Source: Delphinus delphis | Lineage: Eukaryota > Chordata > Mammalia > Artiodactyla > Delphinidae | Length of the DNA stretch: 64,000 nt | Assembly: GCF_949987515.2 (NCBI RefSeq) | Contig: NC_082689.1 | Coordinates: 102,152,957-102,216,956, forward strand | Direction: 5' to 3' | Part shown: piece by piece, positions 12,301-24,300 of the stretch | How the letters are laid out: each line of letters begins with the position of its first letter | Position numbering within the stretch: the first letter of the stretch is position 1 | The notes under the pieces: model-generated | What the model was told of the DNA's origin: nothing | Database searches by the model: none | The model's input: only the letters and a program-made list of their open reading frames with translations | Position numbers and translations under genes: made by a program

Positions 12301-15300
12301 TGGCTACAAGGGCTCTCAAGCTCTGCAGGATGCTGAAAAGAAAAGACCAAAAAATGACTGACTTGAAACAAACTATGATGATTTTATGAATCACGGGGAA
12401 AACCGAGACCCCAGATAAAAAGGGATTTCTTTCTTAATTTCCTTGTCTCTCCCAAGAGTGTCTAATGGGCTTCCCACAAATGGTTATGACTACCCTTTAA
12501 ATGACATTATTATTCATTTATAAGCTGAGTCCATCAGGCCACATCCAAACAAACACTACAGAATTCAGCATTAAAATGTCAGCTGCAGAAACAACAAGGA
12601 GTTTCAAGATTACTGTATATTTTTAATGATACTGATTACTTAACAGACTCAGAGCACAGACAGTATCGTAATTTTAATTCCTATTTTTCATTTCCCTTCT
12701 GAAAGGAAACGAGTTTTAAGGCCATTAAGAGCACTAATTTGAAATTTAAAATGTCAAGTATCTAATAGTACTTTGCTCCACTTCATGAAAAGAGGGTTTC
12801 TAATCATAAAGCCAAGTAATCTGTAGGTACTTCTTGGCTAAAAATGTCCACCAAACCCAGAACTGCTCACTCTGCGCCTGAAGCATGTGTTACTTCATGA
12901 TTTCACTCGAGTGAGTGACACTTGGGAGATTTCACCACCCACACAGTTTGGTGCTGAAACGGTCAAATGTGAGTGATTATATTTAATTTAAATGGTCTAA
13001 ATACAATTAATTGAAAAATAAAACAAAACACAAAAACCCAGCAGCTGTGTCTTGGTCAAAAAAGACGGTACCTTCACTCCCAAAGGACAGGGCTAAAATG
13101 TGTGCTGTTACAACCCGGTAACCATGGTTGACTCTAAGGGAGGGGGGCAAGGGCGGGAGGAGACTTTTCGGCACACGTCCTTTTGAACCTTGAATGTATG
13201 ACTTAGTTTTTAAAAACAGAAAAACAAAACACAAAATGAGCTGTTCCTGACCCCAGGGGGAACTGGGGGGCGGGGAAGAGGAGGCTAACTCAGAACCCCC
13301 TGGGCAACAGGCACGGCCCAGATCAGCGGTGGAGTAACTGAGCGGCACGGGGCCAGCAGCAATGACCCCCAGCTCCTCAGCCCGGTGCTCAAACCACCAG
13401 AGAGCTTCACGGAGAAAACAAGCACATGCTGAACCCTCTTACCTTGGGTCAGCTTTGGCTTCTACCTTCTCAAGGGCGGCCTGTTCCTTGTCCAGTTTCT
13501 CACCGTAATTCTTGAGCTGCGGGAGACAAGGAGGCACGTTGTGGGGACAGGAGATGTCCTCTCCTTCCCGGCTCACACCTGCACCCCTTTCCTGACAGCC
13601 CACTGGATTTGGCTGTATGTTGAGAAAACAGGTGGATGAGAGGAAGACGACGGGGGTGGAGGGACAGCATAGAAAGGTCAAAACCAGACCCTTCTTGACA
13701 CATTCTGTTGGTAAATGAGACCTTAAAGGCAATACCTTTAAATCACAGCAGCAAACGGGTGGAAAGCCAAAAGTAATGCTGACAGCAGGTATCTTTCAGT
13801 AGGAAGAGGTAAATAACAACAGTGGCTGTGAGAGACAGACCTGGGTTTCAATTTCAGGATACCACTATCATGGCTGCTTGACAGGGGCAGGGTTAAATCT
13901 CCCATCTTGAAAAATTCCACTTTCTCTTTCTGAGTCAGACAGTTGGGGGATTTTAAAGAAGAAATTTTAAAGAAATTCAGATTTTAATTTTTAAGGTGTG
14001 CAGATCTATCCCACAATAGAATACTAAGCTACTATTAAAAAAAGAAAGAATAAACAGCTCTTTTATGATGATCTCTAACATCTACTGTTGGTTGAAGAAA
14101 ACAACATATAAAACCATGATTCCAATGTGCTTCCAATGTGTGTAAAGGAATGTACATGTCGGATGTACACAGGTATAAAAGAACCTACATGTTATTTGTA
14201 TACGCATGAAAATTTTCTGGAAAGATTCACAAGAAACTGGTTACCCTCTGGAGAGAGTAGCTGTTTGCTTGGGTTACCGGCGGAGCACGCTTCATACTTC
14301 TTGAATTTTGAACCATGTGAATGGGTTACCCAATAAAAAAAAAACAAGTTAAAGAAGTTCTACGAGTTCCAGCTGAAAATGGAAGACCAAACACAAGCTG
14401 CAGCGAGCTCCTCTTGCCTCAAGTCCAGGCGATTCTGCTGGATCACAGGAGGTGGGTACCTCGGGGACAAGGAAGATGGCAGCAGACAGGAAGGGCCTGT
14501 GGAGGACTGCCGTGTGGACCCAGAGGACGCAGGAAGGCCTGGCGTGCAGGGCTGGGGTCTGTATCAGGACGAGCCAGCGGGCTACGCAGTGAAGCCTGGC
14601 TCCCTTAACCCAAGGGCTGGCGCAAGGGTCCCAGAGGCAGGGCAGCCCCCAGAGAGCTGGCAACACTCGGCAGCAGAGACAGTGCCCCAGCCCCAAACAT
14701 CAGGTACCACCGGCTGATCCCACCAAATAGTGGGACCCACCCTTCCAGAACAGTCACTGCACCAAATGGACACAGAACCCATACAGTTGGTCACAGAAAA
14801 TTTCAGAATCAACAGTAAGCACACCATGAAGAATTATCAAACGTTTGAAGAAAGATATAACCATAAAAAATGTTTCAATTCAACAAATGAATTCTGATCT
14901 GAAGGAATAGTTTATAGATCAAGAAAAACTTCAGACACAGTTAATGCCCTCAGAGAGGCAGGAGAGGATCCTGCATATTAAAAACAGAATTAACCTCTCA
15001 CGTACAAAATCAAAGCTGTGATTGCTGAAATTGAAAGCGCACAGGCTAGAACCTGGGGGCCTCCACTAACGCAGGGGCCTGCGGCAGCCCCCATCCCCTG
15101 GCCACACGTCAGGGCTCCCATCTGTCCTCTACCTTCCGTGCTCTGCTTCACTTTTCCTAAGTTTACTGGGAAGGCAGATCTTCCCTGTTTTCCAGTGCTA
15201 CTAGGTTATCCTGCAAGGCAGGTTTTGCTGAAAAGGTAAAACCTGGGCACACTGGCATGAAAGGGCTCAGAGTGCTCATTCTGCCCAGTCCTTGCCTTGA

Positions 15301-18300
15301 ACAGATGAGAAGACTGAGGCCCAAAGGCAAAGCTCATTACTGATTCAGGTTCACAGTGTTCAGGATTCTGACCAAATCTGTCTTCTCTATAAGCTGTTCA
15401 GCACTAGGTTTTGGAGAGCCTCCCGTTTTTCTAGATGGGAATTAGTTTGACTGCCCTCCTGGACAGCAAGCTCGCTAAGAGGTCAGTGGTGCCGGACTGT
15501 TAGCAGTGGAATCTGAACGGCCCCTCTGCTTTAGTTTCTCCAGCTGCAGAACAGGGATATCAACAGTGTGTTGCCAGGGTTGTTATGAAGATTCAATGAC
15601 TAATACAAATGATGTGCCCAGAGCACACCCAGCACACTGTAATGTTAGCTGTTACTATTATGTGAGGACAGGAAGACTATCTCCTACTATTGACTTAACT
15701 CATACCTTCCACCTTTCTAGCACATGTACAGGGTTCAAAAAATATTTGATTTAGTGTTTAATACCAAAAGTGACTTGATAACCATTCTGGATTTATATCC
15801 TAAGACAGTTAAGTGTTTAGGGAAATTGATATCAAGATGTTTTGCCTTTAATCTCTTCCAGATTGTTATAGAAAGATGGATCCATGACTTGGCAAACTTC
15901 AAGCCAGGGACTGTGTAGCATGAAAAGTAGGACAGCTGCAGGGGTTCCACCTCAGGAGTTTGCCATCTAATCCAGAAGGAATGGAGTCACAGAATAGTGT
16001 AAAGAAAGCTGATGGGTCCAAATGCAACACAGGCATCTTTAGAAAGAATTTTTAAAACATTCCTCTAATTGTCATCTTGCGTCTGCCCTTTTCAAACATT
16101 CTGACAATAACTGAAGCCACCAGTCCAGGTCAGAATTACAAAGCTTTGTCAGGTTTACAGCAAAGCAGTGAACTAAGTGCTGCATACTGCTAGAGAAGTG
16201 ACAATTTTAAATGGGCAAATTTCATGCGAAATTTAAAAAAAAAAAGAAAGGGACTGCCTTGGCTTCAGAGATGCCTTTGAAGGCCAGTCCCGCTTCCACA
16301 TGGTCCAGAAAGCACTAGGTGGGGCCCTCGCAGCGAGGCCCTTGTAAAGTACAGCTGTAGCCCGAGCACGAAAATCACAATGGGGAGAGCTCTTCAGACC
16401 TGGGTGAGGATTCGCTTTCCGTGGAAAGAGGGACAGAAGTAAAAAGAACTAAATGCCTCGCATGACAGAGCTAGTACCACAAATGTTTGTTTTCCTCGCC
16501 TGGCTTCTGAGGCAGTCGCCAGTGGGAGGTAAGTATGCTGTGATGCTGACGGAGGACCGCACGGTCGCCATCTGGGTCAGGACACGGACCACAGGGTCAA
16601 ACAGACCCACAGTCCCTCTTCCATTCCGCCTAGGAGATCACCGGCAATTGTGAACAACGAATTATACCCTCTGTAGTCGTGTCATCTCACAAAAAGAAAC
16701 CTCCTCTCTCTCACGGAATCCAGTGTTCTGGAGCAGAGGCCCTTTGCCGTGAATGACCCACCGTGTTCTTCAACGTGGCCGCCCTGCCTGTCAGGCCCAC
16801 TGTCCTCAGGAAGCTTCCCGGACCCTTGCAGCCCACGGCGACCCCTCCCACCCAGACTCTGATGGTTTAGAACACGGCAGTGTGGGTAAACTGATGGCTC
16901 GAGTCATGCGCTACCATGTGATTGTCCTTTGTCCCCAGATGGACCTGAGCCCTGAGAAGGGGATGGTGACCCCTCCACACGGACTGATGATGCAGGCATC
17001 CCATCAGTGGTGCAGGTCAAACGATTACCAACAAGACCCATGGAGGAAGGAAACCTGCTCACCTCTGTCAGTGTTTTCTTTTTTTCCTCATATCTGGCTT
17101 GTAGGTCGGTACGACTTGCCTGCAGCTGTAAACGAAAGATAAAAGACATCTGTTCTCATTTGAGCCTCACAATGGCACAGATCTGGGAGGTATCCACATT
17201 TCACAGATGAGAAAATGGAAGCTCAGAAAGATTTAAACTAAACAAATATGGACGTTTTTGACTCAATTAGCACCAACTACATGTCAGGTGATATACTAGG
17301 TTTTCTGCGTAAATCCTAACAGTGAATCCTTACTACATTCAATGGACGAAGACATTATCCTTATTTAACATAGGAGGAAATAAAGACTCAGAGGGGTTAA
17401 GTTACTTTACTAAAGTTTCGTAGCTGATAACTGATAAGGACTGAGTTCAAATTCAGGTCTGACTTCTTTGTATGGCTACAATCACTTCAGTTAACAAACA
17501 GAGAGATGGAAGGAGGAGTAAAAGAAGGAGAAGGAATAAAGAACATGGTCCATGTATCCTGTTCACAGGATACAAACTGCATTGCTGCCCTCAAGAATCT
17601 AGCATAGAATTTGACTGGATGGCAAACAATGCCAGATAGAAGAAAGGATTCAGGACTTCAACATGAGGAGAAAGAAAATGAACTACCTTTACCGCTCCAA
17701 GTTATACAATCGTAAACTTACATCTCAAAAATGTCATTTCCCTTTTCCTTACAAAAAAGGTATATCTTGTGCTGTCTATGAACTTTTAGATATCTGAAAA
17801 CATTCCATTCAAAGCTCAAAGCGTTTGTACATTTCTACTTTTGAAAAGGGGATGTGGTAGAAAACCACAGTTAGACTCATCAGACACTTTGGTTGTTACC
17901 TGTGTACAAATTAACAATGAGAAATTGTATTTTGTATCTCAATGATTATTTCAAAATAACTCAGCCCATTAAAAAAAAAAAATTATTTATTTATTGGCTG
18001 TGCCGTGTGGCTTGTGAGATCTTAGTTCCCCGAACCAGGAATTGAACCCGGGCCCCAGCAGTGAGAGCATGGAGTCCTAACCATTGGACCACCAAGGAAT
18101 TCCCAACTCAGCCCATCTTTGAACCTGTAAGCAACCTATTAAGAATTATGTCACCTTCAAAAATCATTACTCTTGGGCTTCCCTGGTGGCGCGGTGGTTG
18201 GGAGTCCGCCTGCCGATGCAGGGGACACGGGTTCGTGCCCTGGTCTGGGAGGATCCCACATGCCACGGAGCGGCTGGGCCCGTGAGCCATGGCCGCTGAG

Positions 18301-21300
18301 CCTGCGCGTCCAGAGCCTGTGCTCCTCAATGGGAGAGGCCACAGCAGTGAGAGGCCTGCGTAACGCAAAAAAAAAAAAAAAAAAAATCATTACTCTTAAA
18401 CTGTGCTTCTAGTTACCAGTCTCCACAACTGATGAATTTCCAGGCAGCCCTCTCAGGAAGTCACCTCAAGCAGAGGGCAGGAGAGAGAGAGGAGGGAAGC
18501 AGGGGGCTCTGGCTTCTTGCTTTTCAAAGTGTGCCAGCTGTGCAATGAGGACTGTTATTAACCTGTCTGTGTCACTAGTAGATGAGGGCATTTCTGGAGA
18601 AAGTTTGTTTTTCTCTTGAAATCCTAATGACTTAACTCTTGAAGCACCAGGAAGAGTTCCTGCTATTTTCGTACCTGCTTCACCCACCTTCCTGCCCCCC
18701 TCTCTCCCCTGCACCCACCCACCCATCTGACATTTACCCAAGGCTCTGCTCAGATGAGGTGTGCAGTGGAAGGCAAAGAGCACGGCACAGTCCTTTCTCT
18801 CAAGGAGCCGAACCAGTAAACTGGGGATTAAAGTATGAGAAGAGCTGGGCCAGAGACGGGCCCCGGGGAGGCCAAGGAAAGAGTCCGCTTGCTCATCAAG
18901 GAAAGAGTCACCGACAAAGACACACGGGCGCTGGATCCTGACAGGGAAGACACCTCTTCTCTTTAACTAATCACAGATCTGCCCAGCTTTTCTCTAACAG
19001 GGGCTGTCCCAATAGCTTAGCTAAGTTTTTGTCTTGCTGGAGTCCTCCGTGATTCTCCCATCTCCATCTTCTTCTTCATCATTAACCCCGAGACTTACCC
19101 CCCAAACTTCAGCTGCTGGTTAACACTTCTTTCTGGATTCCTCTTTCTTCAACCTCAGGTTTCTTGTCCGCTATCTACTAGCTGCCTTCCTGCTCTCTGC
19201 CTCTGGCAGCATATTCCCCTACTGGACCATGTTCTTTATTCCTCCTCCTTCTTTTACTCCTCCTCCCATCTCTCTGTTGGGCTAAGGCTCTCTCCGTGGT
19301 TCTCAACACCAAGGCCGCAGGAGAATCCTGGTCACTTTCTACCCTCATGGCCTTGTAGGAGAGGTTCTTGGATTTAAAGAGTTTGGATTTTCTCTTATAC
19401 TATTGGTAGAAGTATCAATTAGTAAAACAATTGGTGAATAATTTGACAGTTTCTAGAAAAACTGAAAATGCATATTTTTTTGATCCAGGAATTCCACTTC
19501 TTAAAATCCGTTTTACAGAAATATTTACATATTTGCACAAAGATGACTGTACAAAGACGTGCATGGTAGCATAAGTTTACAACTGGGAAAAAATCCCTGG
19601 GGAAGAAACCTCATAAATAGAGGACAGGTGAAATAAACTACAGTACATATACACTGTGTATATAACTACGTTCTTTCATCAGAAAGAATGAGGTAGATCT
19701 ATAGGTTCCAGTCTTGGTTCCACTGCTAATAAGCTGTGTGACCACAGGCAAAACTGCTTCACTTCTGTGTCTCAGGTTCTTCATTTGTAAAATGAGGGTA
19801 ATAATAGTACCTCCTTCACAAGGATGTTGTGTGAACTGAATGAGTTAATTTTTTAAATAATTAATTAATTTTTGGCTACGGTGGACCTTTGTTTCTGTGC
19901 ACGGGCTTTCTCTAGTTGTGGTGAGAGGGGCTACTCTTTGTTGCTGTGCACGGGCTTCTCATTGCGGTGGTTTCTCTTGCTGCGGAGCACAGGCTCTAGG
20001 CATGCAGCCTTCAGTAGTTGCGGTGCGCGGGCTCAGTAGTTGTGGCCTTAGGGCTCTAGAGCACAGGCTCAGCAGTTGTGGCGCACGGGCTTAGTTGCTC
20101 CGCGGCATGTGGGATCTTCCCGGACCAGGGCTCGAACCTGTGTCCCCCTGCACTGGCAGGTGGATCCTTAACCACTGTGCCACCAGGGAAGTCCCTGAAT
20201 GAGTTAATTTTGAAAAGCACTTTGTAATTACTCTAAAAGAAAGTCCTTATTAGACATTACTATTACTGACAGAGAGATATCTGTGATAAAATAAGTGAAA
20301 AACAAACTCAATTTTTATAACCAGACAACCCCCTCTCCCCAGGTGAATGAGCATATGTAAGAGCTTGCAAAGCCTAGGAAACAGCGGGTTGCTCTAGGGA
20401 ATGGGACTGGTTGAGAGTACAAGGGGATTCCCATTTTTAACTTCATACAGTTCTATACTATTTTGTTTATTTACAGTGAGCTTGTATTATCCCTATAATT
20501 TAAATTTAATGAGCTGAAGCATTTAAATTTATAAAGACAGAAAAAAATGATGTATTTGTCTAGAGTATGTCCCCTCATCACTACCTTCAGACCCCTGAGA
20601 GCAGAGATCGTAACTTGTTCTTCTTTCACCACCATGGCCTAGTTCAGTGCCCAGCACAGCGGTGCTCAGCTAACCTTTGTGAATTAATAAATGCTCTTCT
20701 TGCCCTGTGATCTTCTAGAACAGAGGTTGGCAAATATTCTCTATAAAGTGCCAGACAGTAAATACTTCAGGCTCTGTAGGTCTCAATTCTGCCACTGGAG
20801 CTTGAAAACAGCCACGAAACATATGTAAACAAATGAGTGTGCATGTATTCCAAATAAAACTATTTACAGAAACAGGTGGCGGCTGGACTGCCCTAGGGCC
20901 TGCGAGTGTCGACCCCTATTCTAGAATCTCCTTTGACCATTCTGACATGGAGATCTTAACGCCTTCCCCAGTGTCTCTCTTCTTGAAGAATGGTTTTATT
21001 TTACTTGAATAAAATTATGAAAAGAAAACACTAACCTCTTCCAGTTGTTTGGTCTTCTGCAGAATCTGCTTGTTCAAGGAAATGACTTTATGATGATGTA
21101 GTTGGGAGGTTCCTAATTTTTCTGGACTTTCTTCAGCTGATAGCTCAGACTGCTGTGGGAAACAGATGGAAGACCCAAAGGATTTAATTAGCCCGCCCCA
21201 GTGCATTAAGACAGCCCTGTCCCTGCTCAGTCTGGGCAGAACACCACTGGGCAGCCGGTCACAACCAAGCCAGTGGGGCCCCGGGGTCCAGTGCAAACCC

Positions 21301-24300
21301 AATTCAGAGAAGAAGATTTTGACCCAATGACCAAAAGCCCGATCAAGAGCGTCTACGTTCCTGGCAGAGTGAACAGCATGCGCAGAAGCACAGGGATATG
21401 TAACTGCGGTTAGGTTGATATCACATAAGCAATAGGTTCTCATCAAAGGGTCTCAAATAGAGGAATAACATGGTCATCTTAGTATCTTCATTAAGACCAT
21501 TCTGCAGTTATTAAGAATGGTGAATTGATTCACTTTCATCAAAGTATTATAAATATACGGTTAAAAAGTTTAACCATTCGGAAGCACTTACAATGAAAAG
21601 AAACAGTCTCTCTCTCACCTTCTTCTCCCCATCCATGGGCCCATTTCTCAATTCTATTCCTCTGGTGTTCACGGAGGATAGATTTGAGAGAGGCGAGAGT
21701 TGCTGAGAGAGGTCAGGAGGAAGGTCCTGAAATTGTGTAAATGGTGAGGGGATGGAGAAGAAGGGCTGGACAGGACGTAGAGATTGTCAGGATGGTAAGT
21801 GAGCAAGGGAGAGATCTCTGGTTGGAGTGATAAGGTGAACGTCTCAACGTTACCAAGAAACCGTGCAAAGAAGGGGGCAGCTTGGTGCAGATACTGAAAA
21901 CAAACCCTTGCCTCAAGACCCCAGAGAGGGAAGTCCCAGGAACAAGAAACAAGAAGTTTGACCCTATTCCAATAGGCATCTTTAAAACACTTCTTGGGTG
22001 ATCACAGAATAGACAGCTTCACTGACCAGCCAATGAACACCCATTATAACCACATTGCCTTCTTTACTGGAAGTACCCCAGTTCCAAGCTAATCTCTGAT
22101 TTTTAAGCCCAAGCACAACGAAACTGTACGAATATCTGATTTTCCCTGCATGTTTTAACAGTGATCACGAGTTTCAAAGTTTTGGAAGATTTACCTCTGG
22201 TGGAAAGAGACAGAAAAGCGAGAAGGAGAAGAAACTGGATGGTACAGTCACCACTTATCTTGGTTAAGGATTTCCCTGAATAAGTCAGAGGCACTATTAA
22301 TAGAGGATAAGTTTTTTGCTGCTTAATGACTCTGGAGGTGGGAGTCAACCAGCAGGATATGGCTGCATAAAATGGCAGGAAACATCATTTTCTATCTTGT
22401 GAGCTGCTAGGCCATAAAGGAGAACTAGACATTACAAAACAGCTAGCTTTGAAACCTGGGATCTGTGGAAAATGTCAACTAACACATTCCAGCTTATCTG
22501 AATTTCTTCAAATCGGAGTTAACTTTTAAAATGCAATTAACTTTGGGCACATCAAGATATTTACAACCTGTAGTCAAGGGAAGGAGAACTGTTCCTGTTC
22601 TCCTGTTCCATAAAAAAAGGGGGAAAAGGAAAGAGCACTCCCTCTTGATTTTCAGATCACTTGTCAGAAACATAATTATAATTGACTAATTATATCTCCT
22701 CCACTTTGACTACATCATCCTGAACTATGTTACCAATTTGGCCACTTTTGTCTGTTATATATTTAGTAGCTTTCTTCTTATAGTTCATTTCAGATTTGGG
22801 TTTTAACATCCAGCTTAGATTCCTTGATACTGATTTCCAAAATGTCACTGGCATATCCTCAGAGCATTCTGCTTTACTAGCAGAATTACATAAACCCTCC
22901 ATCTCATGATTTATTGATGTCTGAAATGGAATTAATTCCCCAATCATAGGAACTACCCCATGTGGTATGTCTCTATGTTTGATGTCAGGATTATCTTGAG
23001 TGCCCTGACCTCCTCTGGCTGTCTCTCTGGCTTTGGATCAGGTCAAGCTGTGGGCAGGCAGGCTCCAGGGGATCCACGTCTCGGTCACCTCCCAGGGAGA
23101 CTTCCTCTGGTCTGTGGGGGTGAGGGGTGGGCACATACTCATTCAGTGCTGTCCTGCACCTTTGGCAGGAGTTGGATGATGTCTCCAACTCTTAGCATGC
23201 CTTCCTGCTGAGAAACTGCTTTTATGGCCAAGGTCCCAAAAGAATGAAAACTGCATTTCCCACCCAGCTTCCACACCCTCTTATCAGTGTACCTGTCAAC
23301 ACGCACAGCTTTGTTTAAGACTATGACCTTTGACTTCACTTCCAAGAACCCTTCTTGCAGGAAAACCAGTAGCTAGCTTGCAACCTGGAAAGAGGACTTC
23401 CAGTCTAGCTGGCTATTCCTCCCCGCTGCCCCTGCCTCTCTCTCAATTTAAATTTTTAGCCACATGGTCCCTTAAGATCCTTTCAGGGGGTCTTTGAGGT
23501 CAAAATCCTTTTCATAATGATACTAGGATATGATTTTTTTCACTCATTCTCTCATGATTGTACAGTGAAATTTTCCACCTGTTATATGACATGTGACGGT
23601 ATCACTGCTCTGATGTTAATATGTAATGCATTTATCATTGTTATTTGTAAATGAATTAATATGTAAGTTTTTAGGACCTCCTCAGTGATTTTTAAGGGTT
23701 CTTATAGGGTCCTGAAACTAAAAATTTTGAGAACCATTACTTTAAGGGGCTGGCTCTCTTGGGAATCTACTCACTGACTGGGGCAGCCTCATTAACCCTG
23801 ACTCCAGCCAATGCAGTGGGCCCACCCACGAAACTGAGAGGGGAAGCGCTTTCTGATTCCACCCTCACTAGACAGCTGCTTCAACCAACCAGAGAGAAAA
23901 TACTTGTAGTGCACCGAAAGGATGCTCAAGTCTCCATACACACTTACTATTACATCTCTGTTATGACAGTGTATGTCCCAAGCAAACATGGGCTTTCAAA
24001 ATCCCTTCTCTTGCTGCTAGGTGGCAATTCTCACTGCTCTGTGCAGTCCCTTAAACTTGCATCTGCAAAGCATTAATGTACACGTCAGGTTATTAAGTGC
24101 CATTTCCACATCTGACATTTCTCCAGTGCAATTAAAATGAATAATATGCACATAAACAGGCCCACAGTACATATAAATTTGTGAATTCCTCCATGTGCCT
24201 GAGTCCAGAGATGGTGCTACGCAAACTGCTTTATTTAACGGGAAGTTATTTTTGTAACAGAAAAAAATCATTTATTCCAGAGCTGCACTGAAGAGAGTTC

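Larger units (their letters stand above)
13517..17062 (-). other. CCDC93: CCDC93 intron I/J
   Basis: Contains an L1M 3' fragment (13980-14340) and MIR remnants near 15295-15360 (plus) and 15500-15670. 14340-15290 and 15700-17062 show nothing I can name. Confidence 0.65.
17126..21035 (-). other. CCDC93: CCDC93 intron H/I
   Basis: A repeat-dense intron: MIR, three CHR-type SINEs, L1M and a hAT element. 18400-18990 is unassigned and 18990-19330 is pyrimidine-rich. Confidence 0.75.

Noticed and set aside
18108..18368. Frames with MAHGPSRS- or [13 protein letters not shown] sequence in SINEs (also at 7958, 44305, 46547, 51431, 54672)
   Set aside because: The same peptides recur at every young SINE, so they are translations of the repeat body, not genes.
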